Assembly: GCF_900637845.1 (NCBI RefSeq)
Contig: NZ_LR134439.1
Span: 1,674,001-1,738,000, forward strand
Direction: 5' to 3'
Length of the DNA: 64,000 nucleotides
Source: Erysipelothrix rhusiopathiae
Lineage (GTDB): Bacteria; Bacillota_I; Bacilli_A; Erysipelotrichales; Erysipelotrichaceae
Part shown: piece after piece, positions 17,059 to 26,246 of the stretch
How positions within the stretch are numbered: the first letter of the stretch is position 1
Layout: each line of letters begins with the position of its first letter
Made by a program: the position numbers and the translations under genes
The notes under the pieces: model-generated
The model's database searches: none
Seen by the model: the letters and a program-made list of their open reading frames with translations, nothing else
Told to the model about the DNA's origin: nothing

Positions 17059-17798
17059 TAGATTTCACCTTTTGCTGTTAAAAGCAATTTTTTAACCTCA
17101 AATGGTTTTAATTCACGGTATTGTCCGATTTTAAGTTCATCAATATCAAGATATCCAATTTGATAGCGGTGAAGTTTCAAGACTGGAAGTCCAAAATGCG
17201 CAAATATTTTACGGATTTGTCTGTTTTTACCTTCGTGAAGCGTAATCGAAAATTGAGTTTTATCTTTAGCAGCATCATATTTCACACGACTAATTTCGAC
17301 ACCTTTATATTCGACACCTTCAATGGTAATGCCTTCTTTAAGTGAATTGGTCACTTCATAGGAAAGTCTTCCTCTAACACTTACACGATATATTTTTGAT
17401 AGATCAAATTTTGGGTGTGTCATGTAGTAAGCAAAATCTCCATCATTGGTGAGGATGAGTGCACCTGTTGTTTCACGATCGAGGCGGCCTACAGGAAAAA
17501 CACGAATGTCATTTGGCACTAAATCTACGACACTTTCTCGATCTTTATCATCATTTGCACTTGATACAATGCCACGAGGTTTATTGAGAATGTAGTATAC
17601 TTTTTTTTCTTCAACATTAATAAGGATTCCATTGACCATAACACGGTCTTCAGTCGAAACTTTCAAACCCTGTTCTGTAACTTTAATCCCATTAACTTTT
17701 ACTTTACCTTCGTTTATTAAAACTTCAGCCTTACGACGGGAACAATATCCACTCATCGCTATAAATTTTTGTAATCTTATATTATTTAAAGAGTTCAT
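17058..17798 (-). CDS. rluB: 23S rRNA pseudouridine synthase, RluB family
   Basis: Makes a pseudouridine in 23S rRNA (position 2605 in E. coli RluB). The 246-residue protein has an N-terminal S4 domain (RLQKFIAMSGYCSRRKAEVLI) and the catalytic Asp in VGRLDRETTGALILTNDG. It follows scpB with a 17-nt overlap. scpA-scpB-rluB is a conserved Firmicutes cluster. Confidence 0.95.
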   Translation of the reverse strand: MNSLNNIRLQKFIAMSGYCSRRKAEVLINEGKVKVNGIKVTEQGLKVSTEDRVMVNGILINVEEKKVYYILNKPRGIVSSANDDKDRESVVDLVPNDIRVFPVGRLDRETTGALILTNDGDFAYYMTHPKFDLSKIYRVSVRGRLSYEVTNSLKEGITIEGVEYKGVEISRVKYDAAKDKTQFSITLHEGKNRQIRKIFAHFGLPVLKLHRYQIGYLDIDELKIGQYRELKPFEVKKLLLTAKGEI

Positions 17799-18318
17799 TA
17801 TTTTCTTCCAACATTTCTATCTTAATTTCGGGTAATTCTTTCAAACTCGTCAGTTTAAATACATCCATAAATGAGTTTGTCACTTCATAGAGTATTGGAC
17901 GACCAACTGAATCAGCTCGTCCACATTCCTGAATTAAATCCAATGCTTCCAATCTTCGACACATCATGTCACTATTAACACCGCGTATTTCTTCAATTTC
18001 TAAACGCGTTATCGGTTGTTTGTATGCAATAATCGCAAGTGTTTCGAGAGCAGCTTGAGATAATTGACGGTTTTTATTAAATTCAAGCATATCGGAAATG
18101 GTCTCGTGCAGTTCTTTTTTAGTAATTAACTTGTAAACTGAACCAAACTCAACCAGTTCCAATCCACGATTCGAATCCATTAAACTTATTTTATAATCTT
18201 GTATTTTGTTATTAAATGCTTCGTCATCAATTCCAAGAGCGAGCATTAATTGTTCTTTATCAACGCCTTCTTCCCCAAAGGCAAATAAAATGCCTTCAAT
18301 AATTGCAAAATCAGTCAT
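17782..18318 (-). CDS. scpB: Segregation and condensation protein B
   Basis: The winged-helix subunit of the SMC-ScpAB condensin. The 178 residues include the conserved second winged-helix motif LSQAALETLAIIAYKQPITR, followed by EIEEIRGVNSD. The start overlaps the scpA stop by 1 nt and the end overlaps rluB by 17 nt. smc itself is not in the window. Confidence 0.96.
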   Translation of the reverse strand: MTDFAIIEGILFAFGEEGVDKEQLMLALGIDDEAFNNKIQDYKISLMDSNRGLELVEFGSVYKLITKKELHETISDMLEFNKNRQLSQAALETLAIIAYKQPITRLEIEEIRGVNSDMMCRRLEALDLIQECGRADSVGRPILYEVTNSFMDVFKLTSLKELPEIKIEMLEENNELFK

Positions 18319-19043
18319 TAAATCGCCCCTTTCAGATAGACCTCTTCATCTTGATAACTCATTTTTAAATCTCCCATTCGTAACATATCTAAAACTGCTA
18401 AGAATGATACGAGCAGGTATTGCAGGGTGGGTGCTTGAGACAATACATGGTCAAGAGACAAAACGACACCACCCTGAAACACTCTTCTTAAATCTTCTAC
18501 GACTTCGTCAACTGAGAGTTCCGCTCGTTCTATAGATACATCCTGAGGGTGCGCTAACTTAAAACGACTCATTACTTTCATCATTGCATTCATAAGGTCA
18601 TAGGGCGTTTGTTCATAAGTAATCGAATCTTGTAAACTCGTCTTAATTTCTTTAAACAAACCCGATGAGATTGGTTTTGCGAATTGCTTTGAACGTTCTT
18701 CATAACGCTCTGCCAATTCAATGCTGACCTCTTTATAACGTTGATACTCAATAAGTCGTCTCACAAGGTCATTCTCATCATCTTCTACATCTTTTGCATC
18801 CAGTTCACTTTTATCTCTAGGCAACAGACGTTTGCTTTTGTATTCAATTAAACCGGCAAGTTCACTAAGATATTCAGACGCTACTTCAAGTTTTTGATCT
18901 CGAACGCTATCTATAAAAGCAATGTACTGATCCGCCAATTCATCAATATTCAAATCAAAAAGATCTAGTTTTTTATCCTTAATTAGATAAAGCATTAAAT
19001 CCAAGGGACCACTAAATTGATCAATAGATACTTCAAAATTCAT
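18318..19043 (-). CDS. scpA: Segregation and condensation protein A
   Basis: The kleisin subunit that bridges the SMC heads. It begins with the typical kleisin N-terminus FSGPLDLMLYLIKDKKLDLF, then SEYLSELAGLIEYKSKRLLP. The C-terminal winged helix ends in LVSFLAVLDMLRMGDLKMSY. At 241 residues it has normal length. It is translationally coupled to scpB. Confidence 0.96.
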   Translation of the reverse strand: MNFEVSIDQFSGPLDLMLYLIKDKKLDLFDLNIDELADQYIAFIDSVRDQKLEVASEYLSELAGLIEYKSKRLLPRDKSELDAKDVEDDENDLVRRLIEYQRYKEVSIELAERYEERSKQFAKPISSGLFKEIKTSLQDSITYEQTPYDLMNAMMKVMSRFKLAHPQDVSIERAELSVDEVVEDLRRVFQGGVVLSLDHVLSQAPTLQYLLVSFLAVLDMLRMGDLKMSYQDEEVYLKGAI

Positions 19044-19065
19044 GGTTATTCTCCAATCTAAACTA

Positions 19066-20364
19066 TTATAGCACGGCTGCGATTAAATTTGGTTTTTCAA
19101 CAGGTTCTTGTCCCATCACAAAACATGATACTGTATTGTTTTTATGATCATCGGTTATTGGTGAATCGCTATATAAAGTAGCAAGTAAATCACCCGCATG
19201 AATTAAATCTCCAATTTCTTTTCGAAGTACAATCCCCGCTTTATAATCAATAATATCGTCTTTTGTTTGTCTTCCTGCACCTAAGTGCATGGATACAATA
19301 CCTAATTCCATTGCTTTTAAATCGTGTAAGTAACCATCTTGCTCAGCGAACACTTCGACTTCATATTTAGCTTTCGTAAAGGAATCAAGATCATCAAAAA
19401 TTGAAATGTCTCCACCTTGTGCTTCAATCCATTTTAAGAATGTTTCATAAGCTGCACCACTTCGTAATGTTTCTTTTGCGAGTTCATAACCACTTTCTGA
19501 TGAATCAGAAAGTTCTGCTTGGTACAGCATATATCCTGATGCTACAAGACACAATTCCTCTAATTCCTTTGGTCCTTCGTTTTTTAAAGTCATAATTGCT
19601 TCTTCTACTTCAAGTGCATTTCCAATTGAATGTCCTAACGGTTGATTCATATTTGAAAGCATCGCATTAACCTCACGTCCAAGATTCCGGCCAATCGTGA
19701 TCATTGTATTTGCTAACTCACGCGCATCCTCGACATTTTTCATAAATGCGCCTTCACCATATTTCACATCAAGTAAAATACAGTCTGCACCTCCTGCCAA
19801 TTTCTTTGACATGATGGATGATGCAATTAAAGGTATCGCATTAACTGTTCCCGTTACATCTCGAAGCGAATAGAGAACTTTATCTGCGTAAACCAAATTT
19901 CCAGTTTGACCAATGACTGCAAGATTAATAGCATTAACTTGATCAATGAAATCTTGACTTGAAACCTCGATGTTGAAACCAGCGATGGATTCTAACTTAT
20001 CAAGTGTTCCACCTGTATGACCTAAGCCTCTACCACTCATTTTCGCAACTTTTGCACCTGCTGCCGCAACAATTGGGCTCAAGATAATTGTAGTTTTATC
20101 ACCTACACCACCTGTTGAATGCTTATCCACTTTCTTGCCAACAATGGATGACAAATCAATAACATCTCCACTACGCATCATCGCATCTGTCAATGCTGTT
20201 GTCTCGTCGAGACTCATTCCTTTTAATACAATTGCCATGAGCAATGCACTGGTTTGATAATCTTTAACCGTACCATCTGTAACACCATGAATCCAAAAAT
20301 TAATCTCTTCATGAGTTAATTCCATACCGTCACGTTTCTTTTCAATTATTTCTACTATTGTCAT
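19066..20364 (-). CDS. pdp: Pyrimidine-nucleoside phosphorylase
   Basis: Phosphorolysis of thymidine, deoxyuridine or uridine to base and (deoxy)ribose 1-phosphate. The 432-residue protein carries the family signature SGRGLGHTGGTLDKLESI and the phosphate site KHSTGGVGDKTT near residue 82. The C-terminal alpha/beta domain includes KAGIVLRKEIGDLIHAGDLL. The thymidine-specific and broad enzymes are hard to separate by eye; Gram-positives usually have the broad type (pdp). It sits between folA and scpA. Confidence 0.92.
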   Translation of the reverse strand: MTIVEIIEKKRDGMELTHEEINFWIHGVTDGTVKDYQTSALLMAIVLKGMSLDETTALTDAMMRSGDVIDLSSIVGKKVDKHSTGGVGDKTTIILSPIVAAAGAKVAKMSGRGLGHTGGTLDKLESIAGFNIEVSSQDFIDQVNAINLAVIGQTGNLVYADKVLYSLRDVTGTVNAIPLIASSIMSKKLAGGADCILLDVKYGEGAFMKNVEDARELANTMITIGRNLGREVNAMLSNMNQPLGHSIGNALEVEEAIMTLKNEGPKELEELCLVASGYMLYQAELSDSSESGYELAKETLRSGAAYETFLKWIEAQGGDISIFDDLDSFTKAKYEVEVFAEQDGYLHDLKAMELGIVSMHLGAGRQTKDDIIDYKAGIVLRKEIGDLIHAGDLLATLYSDSPITDDHKNNTVSCFVMGQEPVEKPNLIAAVL

Positions 20365-20366
20365 AA

Positions 20367-20819
20367 TTATATCCTCTCGTAAGTTACTTGTTTAAAAGTA
20401 CTGTATTCAACCTGATTCTTGATCTTGAATTCTAAATCAGAAAAATCCGGAAAAAATGTATCACCAATTACATCATTTGGTATATACGAAATGATTAACT
20501 CGTGAGCAAAAGGCAAACTTTGAGCGTAAATTTCTCCGCCACCCGCGATAAAAATATCTTCGCTCGATTCTTTGTGTTGCATTAAAAATGCCCTAAGATC
20601 TGGAATTGCATTTTCAATCGAAGCGTTTCGTGTTACGACATAGATTTCTCGATTATCAAGCTTTTTAGGAAGACCCTCAAACGTTTTTCGACCCATAACC
20701 ACTTTTTGATTCAGTGTCGACTTTCTAAAATGCTGTAGATCTTCTTTATTATGCCATGGCATCGACCCATTTAAACCAATGGTGCGATGGTTATTCATCG
20801 CGACAATAATTTTAATCAT
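20367..20819 (-). CDS. folA: Dihydrofolate reductase
   Basis: Reduces dihydrofolate, regenerating the cofactor oxidised by ThyA. The 150-residue protein shows the DHFR hallmarks: IGLNGSMPWHNKEDLQHF with catalytic acidic residue, VVMGRKTFEGLPK, and IFIAGGGEIYAQSLP. The ATG at 20819 overlaps the thyA stop (TGATG), with AAGGTGAG upstream. A GTG one codon earlier is less likely. The thyA-folA pairing is common. Confidence 0.96.
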   Translation of the reverse strand: MIKIIVAMNNHRTIGLNGSMPWHNKEDLQHFRKSTLNQKVVMGRKTFEGLPKKLDNREIYVVTRNASIENAIPDLRAFLMQHKESSEDIFIAGGGEIYAQSLPFAHELIISYIPNDVIGDTFFPDFSDLEFKIKNQVEYSTFKQVTYERI

Positions 20820-21688
20820 CACACACTCACCTTTGCTTTTATTAATGGATGTGGATCATAGCCGACTACTTCAAAATCTTCAAACTTGAAATCTGTAATT
20901 TTTTCTTGGTTTCCATGAATTATGAGTTGTGGTAAAGATTTCGGTTCGCGTGCTAATTGCATTTGAACTGCATCATAATGATCATTGTAAATATGTAAAT
21001 CACCAAAAGTATGGACAAATTCTCCAACCTCTAAATCGCAGACTTTAGCTATCATGTGTAACAACAGCGCATACGAAGCAATATTAAATGGAACACCCAA
21101 AAATACATCTGCACTACGCTGATAAAGTTGCAATGATAATTTTCGATCATTACTTACATAAAACTGCATAAATGCGTGACAAGGTGGTAATGCCATTTGA
21201 TCAACTTCGGTCGGATTCCAAGCACTCATAATAATACGACGTGAATACGGGTTTGTTTTAATTGTTTCAATAACGTTATTAATCTGGTCAACACCACCAA
21301 AATCACGCCATTGTTTACCATAAACGGGACCCAACTCTCCATATTTTTGAGCAAACAAATCATCAGCTACAATGCGTGCAATAAACTCATCCATGGTTTC
21401 GCCATTGTAATCATCTGATTTTTTGAAAAGTTCGTATGGCCATTCATTCCAAATTCGAACCTTGTTCTCGACAAGCCATTTAATATTGGTATCGCCGCTT
21501 ACAAACCATAAAAGTTCTTTCGCAAGCGATGGAAAATGAACTTTTTTAGTTGTAAGCAAGGGAAAACCCTTGCTTAAATCAAAACGCATTTGATAACCAA
21601 AAACGCCTGTCGTACCTGTTCCCGTACGATCTTCTCTTCGTGAACCTTCGTCTAATACAAATTGACACATTTCCAAATAATTTTTCAT
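20819..21688 (-). CDS. thyA: Thymidylate synthase
   Basis: Methylates dUMP to dTMP using methylene-tetrahydrofolate. In 289 residues the catalytic Cys lies in [13 protein letters not shown], followed by [15 protein letters not shown] and [14 protein letters not shown]. The N-terminal [16 protein letters not shown] is the folate/dUMP loop. An AGGTGAT site precedes the ATG. It is directly coupled to folA. Confidence 0.98.
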   Translation of the reverse strand: MKNYLEMCQFVLDEGSRREDRTGTGTTGVFGYQMRFDLSKGFPLLTTKKVHFPSLAKELLWFVSGDTNIKWLVENKVRIWNEWPYELFKKSDDYNGETMDEFIARIVADDLFAQKYGELGPVYGKQWRDFGGVDQINNVIETIKTNPYSRRIIMSAWNPTEVDQMALPPCHAFMQFYVSNDRKLSLQLYQRSADVFLGVPFNIASYALLLHMIAKVCDLEVGEFVHTFGDLHIYNDHYDAVQMQLAREPKSLPQLIIHGNQEKITDFKFEDFEVVGYDPHPLIKAKVSV

Positions 21689-21734
21689 TTTATCACCTAC
21701 ATTCTATTATACAAAAAAATCACTCTCTTTGGTA

Positions 21735-22025
21735 CTATTTCGGATATAAGAACTCAAGATGTTCTGCAATTAAGATAAATTTTTCATCATTAATTTCTAA
21801 TCTACCTTTCACAGAAATTAAACTTCCTGGTTTACATGAGTTTGTGGTTGTCTCACTTGCACCGCGCCATAGTAAAATCGGAAATGTATCCTTTCTGAAA
21901 ATACCCGTTGGCGTTCTAAAATTTGAAGTGACACTAACATGCATCAATGCATAACTTTCATTTGAGTGGTCCTCAATGGGCACCGGCATGGTTTCAATGT
22001 GTCCAACTAGCTGTACAAAGTTCAT
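21735..22025 (-). CDS. Small SSB-like OB-fold protein
   Basis: A 96-residue protein beginning MNFVQLVGHIETMPVPIEDH, with VTSNFRTPTGIFRKDTFPILLW, SLISVKGRLE and ILIAEHLEFL. This is the strand pattern of a single-strand DNA-binding OB fold. It lacks the acidic C-terminal tail (DDDIPF) that true Ssb uses to recruit partners. The start at 22025 has a strong AAGGAGG. It heads the thyA-folA-pdp run. It may be an accessory SSB paralogue; the main ssb is probably elsewhere with rpsF-rpsR. Confidence 0.7.
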   Translation of the reverse strand: MNFVQLVGHIETMPVPIEDHSNESYALMHVSVTSNFRTPTGIFRKDTFPILLWRGASETTTNSCKPGSLISVKGRLEINDEKFILIAEHLEFLYPK

Positions 22026-22047
22026 TTTGACCTCCTTTTCTTCATAA

Positions 22048-22063
22048 TGTGGGTTACCCCACA
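22048..22063 (-). other. Inverted repeat before the ssb-like gene
   Basis: TGTGGG-N4-CCCACA, a 6-bp GC-rich stem with a 4-nt loop, ending 22 nt before the ATG. It lies in the presumed leader of the long thyA operon. Its role is unknown. The rest of 22026-22123 is A/T-rich with no clear promoter hexamers. Confidence 0.4.
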
Positions 22064-22119
22064 CTCATAAATTTACTGCAAATAAAAACCTTCCTAATAT
22101 TTTTTTCAAAAAAACAACA

Positions 22120-22149
22120 AAAAAGGTTAGATTCTCTAGAATCTAACCT
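22120..22149 (-). terminator. Terminator of the M16 peptidase pair
   Basis: Minus strand: an AGGTTAGATTCT/AGAATCTAACCT hairpin of up to 11 bp followed by T6. The stem overlaps the stop codon at 22148. Confidence 0.85.
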
Positions 22150-23407
22150 AATTATTCGAATTAACCATCCGTAAAAATGTATCGTCACTATCCACAATCA
22201 CATCCACAAGATTGGCCAATGCATCATACGATAAATCACGAATCATTTCCAAATACTCAAAGTACGAAACTCCATCGAAGTGAGCACGTCCCAATGTAAT
22301 TGCAAGTTCATCTGTTTTACTTAGTGACATAATCATTTCACCATAATATCGCTTCTTCAACTGGTTAAACATTGCTTCATCATGCTTTAAATGATTCATG
22401 CGGTACTTAATAATTTCTTTAAACGATTCGTGCTTATGCCCTTCATTCACAAAATAGATGACACCAAATGATTCACGGATATCGACATCATAGCCATATG
22501 AGTTTGAAACGATTCCTTCATCAAGCCAAACCTGATAGTCGGGGATCATTTCTGAAAAATTCATCTCTAAAAGCATACGTATCAAAAACTCATCTTTTAA
22601 TTTATCATTGCGATTATAAGGAAATTTAAATGAATAGGTCATTTTCGGAACTTCTACATCCCCTTGAATTTCCCGTTCTTTAAACGCAACATGATGCGGT
22701 TCTTCATCAAACAAATCCATTACATTTTCACTCACAGCATGATGTGATTGCGTTTCTTCTAAGACGATCTCCGCAACCTTTTGTGGATCCATCGGTGTTA
22801 CGATTGTTAATGACATGCGGTGATCAGAATAGTTCATTTCAAAAGCACGGAGTAAATCCGCACGCGTCGTTTCCGTCACGCTTTTTTCTGTTCCTGCGAT
22901 ATCATAGATAAACGGATAATGATGAAATAAGTTCACATACGTCTCATTCAATAAACGCATATCCGGCATTTGATCATACATTTTTATTTCTTCGATGATG
23001 ATCCCTTTTTCTTTTTCTACGCTTTCTTCACTCACACTAAACTTACTTACAAACTGAATCAGTAAGCGTAAGGGCGCTTCCAAATCACCGTTATGACCAA
23101 AGTAATACATGGTTTGTTCGTATGAAGTAAAAGCATTGCCACTTGCACCAAGTTCCGCAAATTGACTTAATATATCCTTACTCTCATCTTCAAACAGTTT
23201 ATGTTCCAGAAAATGTGCAACACCCGATTTATGTTCAATTACATTTCCATCGAGACTTTGTTTAAGATTCAATGCACCAAACGGAGTCCCATATACAGCA
23301 CTTGAACGTTTAAAACCAGGTCGGTGCACAATGGTTACACTCAGAGCACTTGGTGTTGTAAAGGTATACACTTTTTCATTAAAATCATTTTTAATTGTTT
23401 TCATCAT
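22148..23407 (-). CDS. ymfH: M16-family zinc metallopeptidase (YmfH-like)
   Basis: A cytoplasmic insulinase-type peptidase with the inverted zinc motif HFLEH (in SGVAHFLEHKLFE), followed by the distal Glu segment EKGIIIEEIKMYDQMPDMR. It has two M16 halves over 419 residues. The start at 23407 follows AGAGGTGAA; an in-frame GTG inside that site is rejected. It overlaps the upstream M16 paralogue by 17 nt. In Bacillus the ymfF-ymfH pair forms a heterodimer-like set; the substrate is unknown. Confidence 0.9.
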   Translation of the reverse strand: MMKTIKNDFNEKVYTFTTPSALSVTIVHRPGFKRSSAVYGTPFGALNLKQSLDGNVIEHKSGVAHFLEHKLFEDESKDILSQFAELGASGNAFTSYEQTMYYFGHNGDLEAPLRLLIQFVSKFSVSEESVEKEKGIIIEEIKMYDQMPDMRLLNETYVNLFHHYPFIYDIAGTEKSVTETTRADLLRAFEMNYSDHRMSLTIVTPMDPQKVAEIVLEETQSHHAVSENVMDLFDEEPHHVAFKEREIQGDVEVPKMTYSFKFPYNRNDKLKDEFLIRMLLEMNFSEMIPDYQVWLDEGIVSNSYGYDVDIRESFGVIYFVNEGHKHESFKEIIKYRMNHLKHDEAMFNQLKKRYYGEMIMSLSKTDELAITLGRAHFDGVSYFEYLEMIRDLSYDALANLVDVIVDSDDTFLRMVNSNN

Positions 23408-24617
23408 TTTCACCTCTATATGCGAAGATAAACGGCTCTGTGATTTTTGTTAATACAGCTTTCACATCCGACTCCGTTACTGCACGAATTTTTTCCTGCA
23501 TTGTTTCAATGGACTCATCTACCTGCAGCATATTATTCCTAAAGGTATGATCTGCAATACTCTTTATCCGTTCTGTATTACCCTCTAAGGAGAGATCTAA
23601 ATAGTTGATAGCCGCTTTTAAATCTAAAGGTTCATTTCGAACAATCTCAAATTGATCTTCAATCAGTGATAAAGCCTTTTCTACGTTTTTATCACTCACT
23701 CCCGTCGCAATATAGAAAATCCCGTCATAGACTTGACGTGATGCATAGATTGAATAACATAGGCTATGCTTTTCGCGAATATTTTGGAAAAGTAGTGAGG
23801 TCGGAAGTTGACCAAGATATGCAATAAACACGAGATAGGCATAATACAAATCATCATAAGGCGTAATGCTTGTTTCATAAACGCATACAAGTTCACTTTG
23901 ACTTCCTTTATATCGTTCTTCAAGATACGAATTTGAAATTTCTGTTTTTAAAAGTGATTCGTTGATTGGCATTGAGTGACCAACCGTAAATGCATCGAAA
24001 TTACATGCGCGGTCAACGCCCCCCACCAAATAAATTTGTTTATTAAACTCTTGAATACAACGTGTATGAAGATTTTGGATATCTTTCAAGCTTACAGAAT
24101 CTAAATCATCCAAATCCCCAAAAGCACTTAAACCAAACAACTGTCCTTCACCTGCATGTTTAAAACCCTTAACCAGCGCATTTTGCGATGCATTTTCTTT
24201 GATATGCATATGACTGATGCGTAAGTTTTTCTTTGCTTCTTCAAGAGTTTGTTCTGTTAATAGTGGATAAAGATACATATCTTCAAGTAATTTAATCTGT
24301 TTGTCCAACAACAATTCATTGGTGAATCGTTCGTGAATCATTTTAATTCCAAGATCTATAACTTGGTATGTTCCTAAAGTATAAGTTAAAGCGCTTGTCT
24401 TCGCTCCATATAACATATCGTGTCGCTGTGCGAGTGATGTTTTAGTTGGGTTTTCAATTAAACGATCTCCCATCATCCGCGTGAGTAAATTTGCGATAGT
24501 ATTCGTTCTTGATTCAAGCTTAAATACAATTTTTAACGAAAGATACACTTCATGAAACTTTTCTTCATTGATTTGATAAACCTTAATGTCATTTTTTAAT
24601 ATTAATTCTTCATTCAT
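23391..24617 (-). CDS. ymfF: M16-family peptidase-like protein (YmfF-like, inactive partner)
   Basis: A 408-residue M16-fold protein without the HxxEH zinc motif: the corresponding region reads LTRMMGDRLIENPTKTSLAQ. It therefore probably acts as the non-catalytic half of a pair with the next gene. A C-terminal M16 segment (LPTSLLFQNIREKHSLCYSI) with the conserved Arg and Tyr is present. GGAGG precedes the ATG. It is divergent from pncB with 77 nt between start codons. Confidence 0.87.
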   Translation of the reverse strand: MNEELILKNDIKVYQINEEKFHEVYLSLKIVFKLESRTNTIANLLTRMMGDRLIENPTKTSLAQRHDMLYGAKTSALTYTLGTYQVIDLGIKMIHERFTNELLLDKQIKLLEDMYLYPLLTEQTLEEAKKNLRISHMHIKENASQNALVKGFKHAGEGQLFGLSAFGDLDDLDSVSLKDIQNLHTRCIQEFNKQIYLVGGVDRACNFDAFTVGHSMPINESLLKTEISNSYLEERYKGSQSELVCVYETSITPYDDLYYAYLVFIAYLGQLPTSLLFQNIREKHSLCYSIYASRQVYDGIFYIATGVSDKNVEKALSLIEDQFEIVRNEPLDLKAAINYLDLSLEGNTERIKSIADHTFRNNMLQVDESIETMQEKIRAVTESDVKAVLTKITEPFIFAYRGENDENN

Positions 24618-24643
24618 GATACATCCTCCAAAAAATGATACAA

Positions 24644-24649
24644 TATAAT
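24644..24649 (+). promoter_or_regulatory. -10 element for pncB
   Basis: TATAAT on the plus strand, 45 nt before the pncB ATG. There is no clear -35. Confidence 0.45.
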
Positions 24650-24694
24650 AGCATTGTACATCAATATGATGTAAATAGAAAGAACGGTGACATA

Positions 24695-26143
24695 ATGATA
24701 AAACCTAACGACGCAGTCTTTTTGACTGACTTATATGAATTTACAATGGCTTATACATATTTCAAACAAAACCGACATGAAGAAATTGTTTATTTTGATA
24801 TGTTTACCCGGAAAATACCAAACCAAGGTGGTTATCTTATTTTTAATGGATTGAGTAAACTTATTGAAACCATTAATAATTTTAAGTTTACACAGTCACA
24901 TATCGATTACCTCTATGAACAAGGATTTACAGATCCAAAATTTCTTGATTATTTATTAAATTTAGAATTAAATTTAGACATTTGGGCTGTTGAAGACGGA
25001 ACGGTTGTTTTCCAAAATGAACCGTTGGTCACAGTACGTGGTACCGTTATCGAAGCACAACTCATTGAAACACTTTTATTATTATCGATTAACTACTCAA
25101 CTTTAGTTACAACTAAAGCAAGTCGTATTGTAAATGCTGCACGTGGACGTGCTGTACTCGAATTCGGTGCTCGCCGTGCTCACGGTTACGATTCTTCCGT
25201 CGATGGAGCACGTGCCGCAATTATTGCGGGTTGTATCGGAACATCCCATACACTTGCTGGTTATCAATACGGGGCTCATGTTTCTGGAACAATGGCACAT
25301 TCATACATTCAACTTCATGATTCTGAATTTGAAGCGTTTATGTCTTTTGCGGAAATCAATCCTGATAACGCAATTTTCCTCGTTGATACATATGATACAT
25401 TGGGATCTGGAATTCCAAATGCAATTAAAGTAGCACATGAATATCTTATTCCAAACGGTTTCCGCCTCAAAGCAATTCGTCTTGATTCTGGTGACTTAGC
25501 ATATCTATCCAAAGAAGCCCGAAAAATGCTCGATCAAGCAGGTCTTCAAGATTGTAAAATTATGGCCTCAAACTCACTTGATGAATATCTCATAGATGAC
25601 TTGATCTACCAAGGAGCGCAAATCGACTCATTTGGTGTTGGCGAAAATCTTATTACTTCAAAATCGGAACCTGTTTTAGGCGGTGTTTATAAACTTGTAG
25701 CCCAAGAACGCGCAGATGGAACCCTTACACCAAAAATTAAAGTAAGTGAAAACATTGAAAAAATAACAAACCCAAGTTACAAACGACTTTATCGTTTCTA
25801 TGATAATCACACGAACAAAGCCCTTGCCGATTACATCGCCCTCGCAGATGAAGTAATCCCAACTGATACCATTACCATTTTCGACCCTTCCGCACCTTGG
25901 AAGAAGAAAACACTGACGGATTATCAAGTAAGAGAATTACAAGTACCTATTTACCAAAATGGTAAATGTGTCTATGAGTTACCGAATCTTGAAGAAATTG
26001 CACTCTATTCTCAAAAGGAATTGGAAACAATTTGGGATGAGGTAAAACGACTTCATTATCCGCATCGTTATTATGTTGATTTATCTCAGAAACTTTATGA
26101 CTTGAAATTGGAGCTTCTCCACAATATTAGTAAAAATAAATAA
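24695..26143 (+). CDS. pncB: Nicotinate phosphoribosyltransferase
   Basis: Converts nicotinate and PRPP to nicotinate mononucleotide for NAD salvage. The 482-residue protein has the N-terminal LTDLYEFTMAYTYFKQNRHE and the phosphoribosyl site FGARRAHGYDSSVDGARAA with the phospho-His. It also has IRLDSGDLAYLSKEARKML. The ATG at 24695 is chosen over an upstream frame extension because the family begins near MIKPNDAVFLTDLYEF. Its Shine-Dalgarno is weak (ACGGTGA). It is a single gene ending at a shared terminator. Confidence 0.95.
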   Translation: MIKPNDAVFLTDLYEFTMAYTYFKQNRHEEIVYFDMFTRKIPNQGGYLIFNGLSKLIETINNFKFTQSHIDYLYEQGFTDPKFLDYLLNLELNLDIWAVEDGTVVFQNEPLVTVRGTVIEAQLIETLLLLSINYSTLVTTKASRIVNAARGRAVLEFGARRAHGYDSSVDGARAAIIAGCIGTSHTLAGYQYGAHVSGTMAHSYIQLHDSEFEAFMSFAEINPDNAIFLVDTYDTLGSGIPNAIKVAHEYLIPNGFRLKAIRLDSGDLAYLSKEARKMLDQAGLQDCKIMASNSLDEYLIDDLIYQGAQIDSFGVGENLITSKSEPVLGGVYKLVAQERADGTLTPKIKVSENIEKITNPSYKRLYRFYDNHTNKALADYIALADEVIPTDTITIFDPSAPWKKKTLTDYQVRELQVPIYQNGKCVYELPNLEEIALYSQKELETIWDEVKRLHYPHRYYVDLSQKLYDLKLELLHNISKNK

Positions 26144-26184
26144 TCAATTTTAACATTCTAAACGTATTTAACCTTAAATACAGA

Positions 26185-26231
26185 TAAAAAAAAGGTATGA
26201 CCTCTTCCATGTGAGATTCATACCTTTTTTG
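26185..26231. terminator. Bidirectional terminator between pncB and nupQ
   Basis: A hairpin AAAGGTATGA ... TCATACCTTT with an A-run on the left and T6 on the right, placed between two convergent genes. Confidence 0.88.
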
Positions 26232-26246
26232 CTGTGAATAATTATT

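Noticed and set aside
24635-24694. 20-residue N-terminal extension of PncB
   Set aside because: It includes the TATAAT element and is not part of the conserved family start.
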